NCBI GenBank assembly: GCA_043801855.1 | Contig: JAZDLQ010000071.1 | Coordinates: forward strand, 1-47,144 | Direction of reading: 5' to 3' | Source: CAYTWW01 sp043801855 | Lineage (GTDB): Archaea; Nanobdellota; Nanobdellia; Woesearchaeales; GW2011-AR15 | DNA length: 47,144 bases | Shown: piece after piece, positions 16,959-25,957 of the stretch | How the letters are laid out: each line of letters opens with the position of its first letter | Numbering within the stretch: position 1 is the first letter of the stretch | Program-made: the position numbers and the translations under genes | The notes under the pieces: model-generated | The model's database searches: none | What the model saw: only the letters and a program-made list of their open reading frames with translations | What the model was told of the DNA's origin: nothing

Positions 16959-17969
16959 TCATTTATTAAGATATGTTTTTAATTCTTCAATATTGCCTTT
17001 GCTTCCAATAAATATTGGTGTTCTCTGATGCAGCGCTGTTGGGGTTATGTCAAGGATACTTTGAAATCCATTTTCAGGGCTCCATGATTCCGCGCTTCCA
17101 CCTGCTGCGTTAACAATAAGTGCAAGTGGTCCGCATTCATATAATAGTCTTAGTTTTCCATTTGGCTTATTAATTGTTCCAGGATACATGAAAATACCTC
17201 CCTGAAGGAGTGTTCTGTATACATCTCCAACCATAGAACCCCAGTTTCTTGAATTAAATCCTCTCTTTCCTTGTTCCATTCCTAAAACTCGTTTATAATA
17301 ATCCTGGATTTGCACTAGCCACTGCGGATAATCACGCGTATTTACACAAATTAAAGGATTATAGTTTGGCATTCGGATATTTTCATGAGTAAGCACGAAC
17401 TGTCCTATATCCGGTGTATAAGTAAATTCATGGACACTACTTCCTGTTGTGTAAACAAACATTGTTCTCTGGCCAAAAACAGTAAAAGCAGAAGCAGCTT
17501 GTTTTTTTCCCGGCTGAAACAAATCTGCAGAGGTTAAATTACTATTATTTACAACTCTTTGAACACTAAAAATACCTCCAACAACCCCATTATTCTCAAT
17601 ATTTCCTGAACCATCAAGGGGATCAAATAAAACTGCATAGCCTGAACCATTTTTTGGTACAGCTCCCGTAACTAAGATATCTTCTCTTTCTTCACTTGCT
17701 AACGCAACTGCAAGGTTCTGGTTTAAAAGGTATTTTGTAATTGCAGCATCGGCAAGCTCATCAAGCCTTTTTACTTCTTCTCCCTGAACATTAATGTTTC
17801 CTGCTAAGCCATGCGCGTCTGCAAGAACCCCTCTTCCTGCAAGAGAACTAATATAAACAGATGCAATTCCTAGCTGATTTAACAATGCTGAAAGCTGCCC
17901 TCTTACTCCAGAAGGCTGATTGGCATAAATATGCTGTTGCAATGTAGTATATGTTTGTACTGTTGTCAT
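16959..17969 (-). CDS. fbp: fructose-1,6-bisphosphatase, class I
   Basis: 336 residues, full class I FBPase length. Signatures are the metal ligands in ASEERED, DPLDGSGN, the WGSMVGDVYRTL loop and GKLRLLYECGPLALI. It hydrolyses fructose 1,6-bisphosphate in gluconeogenesis. Most archaea use the bifunctional class V aldolase/phosphatase instead, so a class I enzyme suggests acquisition from bacteria at some point. The gene is on the opposite strand to its pyr neighbours. Confidence 0.92.
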   Translation of the reverse strand: MTTVQTYTTLQQHIYANQPSGVRGQLSALLNQLGIASVYISSLAGRGVLADAHGLAGNINVQGEEVKRLDELADAAITKYLLNQNLAVALASEEREDILVTGAVPKNGSGYAVLFDPLDGSGNIENNGVVGGIFSVQRVVNNSNLTSADLFQPGKKQAASAFTVFGQRTMFVYTTGSSVHEFTYTPDIGQFVLTHENIRMPNYNPLICVNTRDYPQWLVQIQDYYKRVLGMEQGKRGFNSRNWGSMVGDVYRTLLQGGIFMYPGTINKPNGKLRLLYECGPLALIVNAAGGSAESWSPENGFQSILDITPTALHQRTPIFIGSKGNIEELKTYLNK

Positions 17970-18083
17970 TTTTAATTCATCATATAATGTATGATTGACA
18001 CGAGAAGTTATCTTATATATAAAATTGATTTTTTTTCTTTTTTTAGCTAAAAATATAAGGTAAAGGCTTTTTTATAATAAACT

Positions 18084-19346
18084 ATGCTTACAATTATTAA
18101 AAACACTTACTTAATCGGTAAAAAAGGCTTCTTTGACATTTTAATAGAAAAAGGCACAATTAAAAAAATCAGTGAAAAAATTGATATCAATTGCGATAAA
18201 ATAATTGAAGCAAACGGAAATTGTGCTCTTCCTGGAGCTATTGATGTTCATGTGCATATGCGTGAACCCGGATATGATTACAAAGAAGATTGGACGTCAG
18301 GAAGTTTGGCTGCTCTAAATGGCGGAGTTACAACAGTTCTTGATATGCCAAATAATAAAGAGCCAATCATCACAAAAGAACTGCTTTTGAAAAAAATTGA
18401 GATTGCAAAAAAGAAATCTAAAGTCAATTTTGGATTGTATTATGGATTATCTGAAAAAAACTTGGGAAAGTTGCACGAAGTTGCTGATTTAGTTTACGGA
18501 TATAAATTAATCATGGAGCAAACAACAGGCGATCTTTGTCTTAGGGATAGAAAACTTCAGGAGCAGGCATTTGCAGAAATTGCAAACATTGGAAAAATTA
18601 TAATTGTGCACGCAGAAGACCCAATAATTAATGAAAAAGCTAAAGAGCGCTGCAAGGGAAGAACTGACCATCTTGTGCATGCGGATTCAAGGCCAAATGA
18701 ATCGGAAGAATCTGCAATTAGATTTTGCATCGATATGGCTAAAAAATATGGCACTAAAACGCATATAACGCATCTATCTACAAAAGAAGGGCTTGAACTG
18801 ATAAAAAATGCTAAAAAAGAAGGCGTCGATATAACATGCGACACAACGCACAGCTATCTGTTTTTAACAAGAGATGACCTGCTTGAAAAAGGTGCGTTTG
18901 CAAAAATGAACCCTCCGCTACGCTCGCATGAGGATGTTGCTGCTTTGTGGAAAGGATTAAATGATGGAACAATAGACATGATTGCAACAGACCACGCACC
19001 GCATACTATCGCTGATAAATATGTTGATTTTTTCAATGCTCCAAACGGCTTGCCTCATCTTGACTTGTATTACCCAATGCTACTTGATGCTGTTAATAAG
19101 GGAATCATAACTTTGGAGAAATTGATTAAACTTACTGCTGAAAATCCGGCTAAGAGATTTGGTTTTCCTAAAAAAGGAAAAATTGAAGTTGGATATGACG
19201 CTGATATTGTGATTGCGAATATGAATAAGACATTTATTGTAACAAAGGAACGCTTAAAGACGAAGTGTGGGTGGAGTGTTTTTGAAAAAAGAAAAATGAA
19301 AGGTACAGTTGTTAAATGCCTAAGAGCCACTTCCAGATTGGCATAA
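18084..19346 (+). CDS. pyrC: dihydroorotase
   Basis: 420 residues of the type I dihydroorotase family, which closes carbamoyl aspartate to dihydroorotate. The zinc-site motif DVHVHMREPG, HAEDP, THLSTKEG and ATDHAPH are present, and the tail KTKCGWSVFEKRKMKG is typical. The last 35 bases overlap the convergent ATPase gene, so the final residues (RATSRLA) are also read on the other strand. A degenerate second copy of this 3' end lies at 22018-22582. It completes the set with pyrD, pyrK and pyrF in this window. Confidence 0.92.
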   Translation: MLTIIKNTYLIGKKGFFDILIEKGTIKKISEKIDINCDKIIEANGNCALPGAIDVHVHMREPGYDYKEDWTSGSLAALNGGVTTVLDMPNNKEPIITKELLLKKIEIAKKKSKVNFGLYYGLSEKNLGKLHEVADLVYGYKLIMEQTTGDLCLRDRKLQEQAFAEIANIGKIIIVHAEDPIINEKAKERCKGRTDHLVHADSRPNESEESAIRFCIDMAKKYGTKTHITHLSTKEGLELIKNAKKEGVDITCDTTHSYLFLTRDDLLEKGAFAKMNPPLRSHEDVAALWKGLNDGTIDMIATDHAPHTIADKYVDFFNAPNGLPHLDLYYPMLLDAVNKGIITLEKLIKLTAENPAKRFGFPKKGKIEVGYDADIVIANMNKTFIVTKERLKTKCGWSVFEKRKMKGTVVKCLRATSRLA

Positions 19347-20526
19347 TTTTTATATTCCCAATTTGCTTTTCCTCATCAAAAGTTAAGATCAGCCCTTCTT
19401 TAAGTTTATATTTAGACATTGCTTGTTTAAGTCCTTCTATTTCCCTTATTGAATCTGAATTTTTACAGACTTGTATTGCCTGCGAGATTTTTAGCCCATC
19501 TTTTATAACAAAATCACACTCCTTTTTATCTAAATAATAATAAACAACATTACCTTTTCTGATAAGATCTAAAAACACTAGGTTTTCAAGCCTTTTCCCG
19601 AGATTTTGCGAAAAACTAAATGAAACCGTCTTTAAAAAACTGATGTCACCTGCGTATACTTTGGAACTTGATATTTTTTGCTTTGCAACTGAATAATCAA
19701 ATCTGTCAATCGTATAGAGAAGATATGTATTTCTAAAATAATCAATATAATTCTTAATTGTGCTTAAGCTTTTGATTTTTGTTATTTCCTTTAACTTTGA
19801 GTATGAATAAATTGAACCGCTATTTGTGAATAAATATAACGCAAGAGTCTTAATTTCATCTGCCTGCCTGATGTTATATCTTGCTAATATGTCTTTATTT
19901 AATATGTCTTCAAAGTAATTTTTTGATAAACCCATATCATTATTTTTAATTACCAAAGGAAAGCCGCCTGTTTCTAAATAATTTTGAAAACCTCTAAAAG
20001 TGAGGCTTTTTCCCTCAGAAGTTTTTGATAGGGGTATATTTTTTAACTTAAGATACTCTTTAAATGAAAAAGGAAATAAGCGAATAACTTTATTTCTACC
20101 TGTAAGATATGTTGATATCTCTGAACTAAGAAGGCTTGAATTTGATCCAGTTATATATACTTTTATTTCTTTATCATTCAAGTTATTGGCCCACCTTTCC
20201 CAATTTGGGATGTTTTGGATTTCATCCAGAAAATAGGTAGGATTTTCATTGAATAACTCAATTGCAATTTCATAAATATGATGGAAATTATCTTGGCTAA
20301 AACCCACAAACCTGATATCATCAAAATTGATATACAGTTTTTTTTCATATTTTTTTGCCAGAATTTTAAGTAGAGAGCTTTTGCCGCATCTTCTTATGCC
20401 TGAAATAATAACAATTTCATTTCCTATTAGATAAGGGCGTAAATCAATTTCTCTATCTATTAATTCTTCTTGTGAAAATGAGCTTTGCTGATCAACAATT
20501 ATCTGGCGTAACTGGTTTTTTTCCAT
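19312..20526 (-). CDS. P-loop ATPase with DUF4143 C-terminal domain
   Basis: 404 residues. Walker A is SGIRRCGKSS (about residues 42-51) and Walker B is YFLDEIQN (about 98-104) followed by WERW. The sensor region ITGSNSSLLSSE...YLTGR and the C-terminal KECDFVIKDGLK restriction-endonuclease-like strand pair belong to the AAA_14/DUF4143 family, with the family ending PIWKWLL. These ATPases are abundant in archaea and are suspected to be mobile or defence-related; the exact role is unknown. The 3' end overlaps pyrC by 35 bases tail to tail. A TATA box (CTTTATAAAG, about 20549-20558) lies about 27 bases before the ATG. It is divergent from the next ATPase. Confidence 0.88.
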   Translation of the reverse strand: MEKNQLRQIIVDQQSSFSQEELIDREIDLRPYLIGNEIVIISGIRRCGKSSLLKILAKKYEKKLYINFDDIRFVGFSQDNFHHIYEIAIELFNENPTYFLDEIQNIPNWERWANNLNDKEIKVYITGSNSSLLSSEISTYLTGRNKVIRLFPFSFKEYLKLKNIPLSKTSEGKSLTFRGFQNYLETGGFPLVIKNNDMGLSKNYFEDILNKDILARYNIRQADEIKTLALYLFTNSGSIYSYSKLKEITKIKSLSTIKNYIDYFRNTYLLYTIDRFDYSVAKQKISSSKVYAGDISFLKTVSFSFSQNLGKRLENLVFLDLIRKGNVVYYYLDKKECDFVIKDGLKISQAIQVCKNSDSIREIEGLKQAMSKYKLKEGLILTFDEEKQIGNIKIMPIWKWLLGI

Positions 20527-20632
20527 AAGATGTTGCTAACTTGCTTTTCTTTATAAAGTTTTCTTTTCTATTTAATAAGTATTTATAAATGATAGTTAAT
20601 TTATTTTTTGATGTTTAGTATCAATAATAAAA

Positions 20633-20642
20633 TTTAAATATT
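20633..20642 (+). promoter_or_regulatory. TATA box for ATPase 20664-22013
   Basis: TTTAAATATT centred about 26 bases before the ATG at 20664, consistent with leaderless transcription. It lies in the 137-base divergent spacer between two ATPase genes. Confidence 0.5.
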
Positions 20643-20663
20643 AGGAACGTATTACTAATCATT

Positions 20664-22013
20664 ATGTTCCTAAACTTTATCAATAGAAAAAATGAAATTA
20701 GTTTTCTTGATGAAAGATATTCCAGCAGCAGTTTTGAGTTTATTGTTGTATATGGAAGAAGAAGAGTTGGAAAAACAGAATTAATAAAGCATTTCCTAAG
20801 TAGAAAAGAGGGAATTTATCTATTATGCGATAAAAGCGGAACTGAACTAAATATCGGAAGATTGAAAGGTAAGATTTCAGAAAAACTAAAAGAGCCTGTT
20901 ATTGCAACTAATGACTTAGAAGAGATTTTTAAGCATATTTCAAAACAGAAATTGGCTGTTATTTTTGATGAGTTTCCATATCTTGTTGAAAGAGACAGTT
21001 CTTTTCTATCTGTTTTTCAAAGAGCAGTTGATGAAGCCAAAAGCGCAAATTTAAAAATAATAATATGCGGCTCTTCAATCACGATGATGGAATCGCTTTT
21101 GGGATATAAAAACCCGTTATATGCAAGAAAAACAGGCCATATTAAGCTGCTTGCGATTTCATTAAAAGAATATAGTGAATTTTTTCCTGAAAATACGATT
21201 GAAAAAAATATTGAGTTTTTATCGATTGTTGGGGGAATCCCTTATTATATGGAAAAATTCTCATTTAATAAATCTGCTGTAGATAATGCACTTTCTGAAA
21301 TATTAAATAAAGAGGGGAGACTTTATGAAGAAATAGATTTCTTGCTTAAAGAAGAATTAAGAGAGCCTGATGTTTATAAATCTGTTTTGCTTGCAATATC
21401 TTCTGGAAAAACCAAATCTGGAGAAATAGCAAACTTATCTAATATCAAAATAAACGACATTGACAAATACTTAAAAACACTGATCAGGCTCGGCCTAATT
21501 AAGCGTGAAATACCTATTACTGAGCATAAGAAAAGCAAAAAAGCACTCTATAAAATTGATGATAATTTTTTTCACTTTTGGTTTAGGTTTGCAGAAGCGT
21601 TTAAAAGCGATCTTGAGATAAAAAACATGAATTTAGTACGTCTTAAATTAAATAAAGAATTTAATTCTTATGTTGGCGTTGTTTTTGAAGATATATGTAA
21701 AGAAATATTAGTTAGCGAATTAAGCAATAAAAACTTTAGTATTGGAAAGTGGTGGGATAAGGAAAATGAAATTGATATTGCTGCAATTAACAATGAAACA
21801 AAGGAGATAGTGTTTGCTGAGTGCAAATGGTCAGATAATGTTGATGCAGGCAAAGTTTATGATAGGCTTAAAGAAAAAGCAAAAATTGTAAATTGGAACA
21901 ATGAAAATAGGAAAGAGAAATATGTTATTTTTGGAAAGAGCTTTGCTAATAAAACCATGCAGAAGCACTTGAGAGTGATTGATCTTGAGGAGATTGAGAG
22001 AATGTTGAGATGA
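20664..22013 (+). CDS. P-loop ATPase with DUF234 nuclease-like domain
   Basis: 449 residues. It opens with the family hallmark F-I-N-R-K-x-E, then Walker A YGRRRVGKTE (30-39), Walker B AVIFDEFPYL (98-107) and the IICGSS sensor. A winged-helix region follows (GEIANLSNIKINDIDKYLKTLIR), then the DUF234 domain with NEIDIAAI...FAECKW (about 368-389), an Asp/Glu-x-Lys arrangement like PD-(D/E)XK nucleases. The family role is unsettled. Its stop codon is about 5 bases before a degenerate dihydroorotase tail. Three other intact ATPases of this broad type are in the window. Confidence 0.88.
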   Translation: MFLNFINRKNEISFLDERYSSSSFEFIVVYGRRRVGKTELIKHFLSRKEGIYLLCDKSGTELNIGRLKGKISEKLKEPVIATNDLEEIFKHISKQKLAVIFDEFPYLVERDSSFLSVFQRAVDEAKSANLKIIICGSSITMMESLLGYKNPLYARKTGHIKLLAISLKEYSEFFPENTIEKNIEFLSIVGGIPYYMEKFSFNKSAVDNALSEILNKEGRLYEEIDFLLKEELREPDVYKSVLLAISSGKTKSGEIANLSNIKINDIDKYLKTLIRLGLIKREIPITEHKKSKKALYKIDDNFFHFWFRFAEAFKSDLEIKNMNLVRLKLNKEFNSYVGVVFEDICKEILVSELSNKNFSIGKWWDKENEIDIAAINNETKEIVFAECKWSDNVDAGKVYDRLKEKAKIVNWNNENRKEKYVIFGKSFANKTMQKHLRVIDLEEIERMLR

Positions 22014-22017
22014 TTTC

Positions 22018-22582
22018 TCAATTGAAAAACGGGTTAAATTGAGTGCAGAGAATCCAGCTAAACGATTTGGATTTATTAAAAAAGGAAATATTTCAGCTTA
22101 CACAAAGGCATTATAGGCACAAAACAATATATCGTTTTGTAAATAATCTCTACAAAAGGGATGTTGATTGCTTGTTTAGATTTGTAACGGATTCTGAAAT
22201 TGATTCAACGAATAATATTAGCGAAAGAGAGTTGAGGGCACTTGTCATTATCAGAAAAATAAGTTTTGGCTCAAGAAGCACTTCAGGAGCCCATACAATG
22301 GCTATGCTTCTTTCAGTTATTCAAACATTAAGGCTAAATAACTGCAATTTGCTTGGCGGTTTGAAAAAAATAGCCTGTAACACTTCAGGATACTGAAGTA
22401 TTACTAAAAAAGGAAAAATTGAAATGGGGTATGACGCAGATATTGTTATTGCGGATATGGATAAAGAATTTATTGTCACTAAAAAAATTCTTATGACCAA
22501 GTGTGGCTGGAGCGTGTTTGAGGGGAGAGTAATACGAGGGAAGATTGCTGCAAACGTAGTAGCCAACTTCAGATTGAATTAA
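22018..22582 (+). pseudogene. dihydroorotase 3'-end remnant split by an IS66 fragment
   Basis: Part 1 (22018 to about 22089) reads IEKRVKLSAENPAKRFGFIKKG, and part 2 (22400-22582, ending in TAA) reads KKGKIEMGYDADIVIADMD ... KCGWSVFEGRVIRG. Both match the last 70 or so codons of the intact pyrC (LEKLIKLTAENPAKRFGF, KKGKIEVGYDADIVIANM, KCGWSVFEKRKMKG), roughly 65% identical by eye. There is no 5' part. The piece begins right after the ATPase stop at 22013. The divergence makes it an old duplicate or a foreign allele rather than a recent copy. Confidence 0.85.
22090..22396 (+). mobile_element. IS66-like transposase C-terminal fragment
   Basis: An open frame with RHYRHKTIYRFVNNL ... STNNISERELRALVIIRKI-SFGSRS and then GAHTMAMLLSVIQTLRLNNCNLL, ending at TGA 22394-22396. 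The NN-x-x-ER...RKI-x-FGSRS-x-x-GA pattern is the end of an IS66-family DDE transposase, including the last catalytic Glu. Only about 100 codons survive. The fragment sits inside the dihydroorotase remnant, and a 12-base direct repeat TAAAAAAGGAAA flanks it (near 22077-22088 and 22404-22415), which could descend from a target duplication. The frame's upstream part reads through the dihydroorotase remnant out of frame and is not real coding sequence. Confidence 0.7.
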
Positions 22583-22722
22583 TTTTAATTTGTTTTCCAT
22601 TAATTTTTTTAAATGTTACACTAAAATTTGGTTCTATAGGCTATATAAAGATTGATAACACAAGGTTATTCACTTTTATATCAATTTTGCTTTTTGGAAC
22701 AAAAATACATCCTTCAAAAAAG

Positions 22723-22733
22723 TTTATATATAT
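22723..22733 (+). promoter_or_regulatory. TATA box for the S66 hydrolase
   Basis: TTTATATATAT centred about 28 bases before ATG 22756, indicating a leaderless transcript and helping to fix the start codon. Confidence 0.6.
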
Positions 22734-22755
22734 TTTACTTTTAACTCAATTAATC

Positions 22756-23742
22756 ATGATAATTCCACCAAAATTAAAACAAGGCGATGAAATTAGAGTC
22801 ATTGCTCCTGCCAGGAGTTTATCTTTGTTGTCTGATGATTTGATTAAACAGGCAAAGGAGAATATTGAAAAACAAGGTTTTAAAGTCACCTTCTCCAAAA
22901 ATTGTAGAGAAAAAGACATTTTCATATCATCTTCCATTAAATCTCGAATTGAGGATATTAACGAAGCATTTTCAGATAAAAACGTTATTGCAATTTTTTC
23001 AGTAATTGGAGGATTTAACTCGAACCAGCTATTAAATTATCTCGATTATGACTTAATACATAACAACCCTAAAATTCTTTGTGGTTATTCTGATATTACT
23101 GCTTTAGCAAATGCAATTACTGCAAAAACAGGACTAATAACATATTCTGGGCTTCATTTTTCAACCTGGGGAATGAAAAAAGAATTTGATTTCAATCTTG
23201 AATATTTCAGAAAATGCCTAGTTGAATGTGATGGATTTGAAGTAAAACCTTCAAAAACCTGGTCAGATGATGCTTGGTATAATGATCAAGAAAATAGAAA
23301 AATCGAAAGTAATGAAGGTTTTATAATTTTAAATAAAGGACATGCTAAAGGAAAAATATTTGGAGGTAATCTTTGCACCCTAAATTTATTGCAAGGGAGT
23401 GAATTTATGCCAAATATTTCAGGCTCCATTATTTTTCTTGAAGATGATGATATTGTAGGAGATTATTTTGGAGTCGAATTTGACAGAAACTTGCAGTCTT
23501 TAATTCATCAAAGAAATTTTGGCAAAGTTAAAGGAATTATTATTGGTAGATGTCAAAAAAAATCAAATTTAACTTTAGAAAAACTAAAATATATTATTGA
23601 AACAAAAGAAGAGTTAAAAAATGTTCCAATTATCGCAAATGTAGATTTTGGACACACTAACCCATTGATAACTTTTCCAATTGGTGGAATTGCAAAGTTA
23701 AAGGTAGATGACAAAGTTGAATTTAAGATTCTTATACACTAG
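22756..23742 (+). CDS. S66 family serine hydrolase, MccF-like
   Basis: 328 residues from ATG 22756, chosen because a TATA box lies about 28 bases upstream; a longer frame from 22687 would include the promoter. The S66 triad is visible: Ser112 in LCGYSDITAL, Glu229 in IIFLEDD and His300 in VDFGHTNPL. S66 includes LD-carboxypeptidases of murein recycling and MccF, which cleaves aminoacyl-adenylate analogues such as processed microcin C. The segment WSDDAWYNDQENR, NEGF and GKIFGGNLCTLNLLQG is as I remember it from the MccF branch. Archaea lack murein, which also favours a non-murein substrate. It lies just upstream of the synthetase-paralog operon. Confidence 0.85.
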   Translation: MIIPPKLKQGDEIRVIAPARSLSLLSDDLIKQAKENIEKQGFKVTFSKNCREKDIFISSSIKSRIEDINEAFSDKNVIAIFSVIGGFNSNQLLNYLDYDLIHNNPKILCGYSDITALANAITAKTGLITYSGLHFSTWGMKKEFDFNLEYFRKCLVECDGFEVKPSKTWSDDAWYNDQENRKIESNEGFIILNKGHAKGKIFGGNLCTLNLLQGSEFMPNISGSIIFLEDDDIVGDYFGVEFDRNLQSLIHQRNFGKVKGIIIGRCQKKSNLTLEKLKYIIETKEELKNVPIIANVDFGHTNPLITFPIGGIAKLKVDDKVEFKILIH

Positions 23743-24086
23743 TTGTTGGGGGCTTTTTAATAATTGTCTGCCTTCTTTCATATTTGTGATACTTTCTGAA
23801 TGTAAAACTCTAAAAATATCCTTAGGAAATGCAGTTTTAATAACAAGATAAGCAAAATAGATAAGATAAGTAAGCGTATTTTTAATGTCTTTTGAGATGC
23901 CCGAGATAGTAATTTAATGACGTATTTAGTCATACGATGAAAACATTAAATCAGTCGTTTTATAACCCTACTTTCAATAATTTTTGTAAAAAAGTTCTTT
24001 GACAGTAGTAACATTTATATTTAAAAGTAGTTTCCTGTTTTGATTTAAGACTACATAAAAAGTTGAGATAAAATTTGGTTGGAAAA
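23743..24086. other. intergenic stretch before the accessory operon
   Basis: 344 bases without a convincing gene. A small inverted repeat ATGAC-N7-GTCAT lies at about 23918-23934. A good TATA element TTTATATTTAAAA is at 24014-24026, with an expected transcription start near 24045 and a 40-base leader holding TTTGGTTGGA just before the first ATG. On the minus strand about 56 codons without stop (roughly 23745-23920) read like protein but have no start or known family; this may be a remnant. Confidence 0.4.
24014..24026 (+). promoter_or_regulatory. promoter of the accessory operon
   Basis: A TTTATATTTAAAA element lies about 65 bases before the ATG at 24087. It is the only clear promoter ahead of eight closely packed genes ending at 33542. 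The leader contains TTTGGTTGGA (24074-24083), also found in front of the AsnRS-like gene near 33639. Confidence 0.5.
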
Positions 24087-25019
24087 ATGTTAACTGCATC
24101 AGTTAAAAATACTTTGGACGAATACTTTCGCATTCGGGATTATAAAGAGACTGTCTGGAGTGCAATAGCAAAGGGATTGAATCATGAATTTCCCGCATTT
24201 ACCTATGAAGGCTTCAAGGAAAACGGCACAGGCCTTTTCATTAAAGCTAAGGAGGATATAAATGGAGTTTTTGTAGCTGCTTTCCTTAGTGAATTTGTTG
24301 CAGAGGAAGCAATAAAAGCTGCAAATGGTCCTAGTCTTTTAATTTGCAAGCACCCCATGGAATGGGAGGAATTCGACACAGGATTTATTCCGTTAAGGCA
24401 GGAAACTTACCAAAGGTTTTTGGATGCTGGAATGAGCGTCTATATCCCGCACATGGCGCTTGACAACCATCCTGCCCATTCACCAAGCATGCATTTCTGC
24501 GCTCAGATTGGAGCAACTGACCTTGAAGGGGTTTCTTACACAGTTGGAAATGCAGTTCATCAATTTGGGTATATTGCAAACGCGCCAGTTGGTTTAAATT
24601 CATATGAATCCTTTGTGAAACATGTTGCGAGGAGCATGGGACTTGATGATGTGCAAAGGATAAAATCGCATGATAATGTTGGAAAATTAGTTGTAGTTAC
24701 AGGTGGAGGAGATAATCTGAATTGGGCACTATCAGCTATTGAAAAAATTGGTGGCGGAGACGTAACCTATGTTACAGGTATTGCTTATTTTAGGGGAACT
24801 CCTTATTCAGCAGTCCATAATTTGGAGTTTGTTGAATACTGCAAGGAACGAGGTATCAACCTGATAGGAGCAGGGCATTATCCAACAGAAATTGCAGGAG
24901 TCAGGTCTTTTAATGATGAACTAGATGCAATGCTTGGGCTTCCAGTAAAATTGATTGAAGAAAAACAAAAAATGCAGCTATTGCAAAATAAATGGGGAGG
25001 AAATTTTTATGACAGATGA
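24087..25019 (+). CDS. NIF3-like (DUF34) dinuclear-metal protein
   Basis: About 310 residues. Metal-site regions of the NIF3/YbgI family are recognisable: LLICKHPMEWEEF (usually HHP), VYIPHMALDNHP (usually a HTxxD motif) and the C-terminal LIGAGHYPTE. A central TGGGDNLNWA and VTYVTGIAY fit the fold. NIF3 proteins form toroids and have been proposed as GTP cyclohydrolase II-like or metal chaperones; function is unsettled. ATG 24087 is preferred over TTG 24075. The first gene of the operon, it overlaps the next gene by 11 bases. The change of the first metal His (HHP to KHP) is notable. Confidence 0.75.
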   Translation: MLTASVKNTLDEYFRIRDYKETVWSAIAKGLNHEFPAFTYEGFKENGTGLFIKAKEDINGVFVAAFLSEFVAEEAIKAANGPSLLICKHPMEWEEFDTGFIPLRQETYQRFLDAGMSVYIPHMALDNHPAHSPSMHFCAQIGATDLEGVSYTVGNAVHQFGYIANAPVGLNSYESFVKHVARSMGLDDVQRIKSHDNVGKLVVVTGGGDNLNWALSAIEKIGGGDVTYVTGIAYFRGTPYSAVHNLEFVEYCKERGINLIGAGHYPTEIAGVRSFNDELDAMLGLPVKLIEEKQKMQLLQNKWGGNFYDR

Positions 25020-25947
25020 TAATGGAAAGAATCCACATGATTTTCATAAAACAAGTAGAGCTTGTAACTTATTAGTAGAACAACCAGGTTACGAAGCAAC
25101 AGTTCAGGGATATTTTGCAGATTCTGGACCTATATACGACAAGGCAGGAGGAAACCCTTTCTGGAGATTATCAAGAGCATTGATTTTTGATTTTCTTGGA
25201 ACGCACGCTGTAGACCGCCTTATCGGACAAGGAGCAAACTATCTTGATGCAGGCGGAGGCACAGGGTTACTGGCTTTCCATGTCTTAAAAAAAGATCATA
25301 GCGCCAAAGTAACAATTTATGATCTTTCTCCTGGTATGCTTGAGCAAGCAGAGATAAAGAGAGCGGAGTTAGGTTTGGAAGGAAGGCTTACACTTATAGA
25401 GGGAAACCTTACAAATATGCATGATATTGCAGATGGCACATACGATGTTGTAATGTCAGCAAATAATGTTCTGGGCTTCATCTATGATTCTAAAGCAGCA
25501 ATGAGAGAGATGGCTAGGGTCGCAAAAAGCGGAGCACCAATTGTCATGACAGCAGTCCCAAACGCATTTCATGGAATGTATTTTAATGTAAGCAACAATA
25601 GGTATGAAGTGGCAGTGAGAATAAGAGATGAAGGCATAGGCACATTTACTGATGTTATGCCAGACATTCATTTCTTCACACCAAGTGGCCTAGTGGAATT
25701 ATATCTAACAGCAGGAATCACCCCAATAATATGCACAGGAAGCCCTATAACAACTTATCCCGGTGCAATCGATACAGATGCAAGGTTAGTAAGCGACAGG
25801 GCACAAGGGTTAGCGGATTCAGATATTTGGCAGAGGGTTTATCGCTTGGAAGCTCATTATGCATCCATGGGAGTTATACCTGGGTCTTATGTTACAGAGC
25901 ATGCTTCAAGAGGAAACGCATTATTAATTGCAGGGCAAAAGCCATAG
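25009..25947 (+). CDS. class I SAM-dependent methyltransferase
   Basis: About 312 residues from ATG 25009, which has a strong Shine-Dalgarno (GGGGAGG, 24994-25000) and overlaps the NIF3 stop. Motif I is YLDAGGGTGLLAFHVL, followed by acidic IYDLSPGMLEQA and the motif IV-like YDVVMSANNVLGFIYD. A C-terminal extension of about 110 residues (FTPSGLVELYLTAGITP...) resembles small-molecule methyltransferases. The substrate is unknown. Its place in an operon with an acetyltransferase and synthetase-like enzymes suggests tailoring of a small molecule rather than tRNA modification, but this is inference. Confidence 0.88.
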   Translation: MTDDNGKNPHDFHKTSRACNLLVEQPGYEATVQGYFADSGPIYDKAGGNPFWRLSRALIFDFLGTHAVDRLIGQGANYLDAGGGTGLLAFHVLKKDHSAKVTIYDLSPGMLEQAEIKRAELGLEGRLTLIEGNLTNMHDIADGTYDVVMSANNVLGFIYDSKAAMREMARVAKSGAPIVMTAVPNAFHGMYFNVSNNRYEVAVRIRDEGIGTFTDVMPDIHFFTPSGLVELYLTAGITPIICTGSPITTYPGAIDTDARLVSDRAQGLADSDIWQRVYRLEAHYASMGVIPGSYVTEHASRGNALLIAGQKP

Positions 25948-25957
25948 GTGACCAAAA

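Noticed and set aside
22043..22396. The open frame from 22043 as a complete transposase gene
   Set aside because: Its first 15 or so codons are the dihydroorotase remnant in another frame; only the later part is IS66-like, and it lacks most of a transposase.
23745..23920. A minus-strand stretch of about 56 codons without stop that reads like protein
   Set aside because: No start codon, no family recognised and too short; listed only as a possible remnant.
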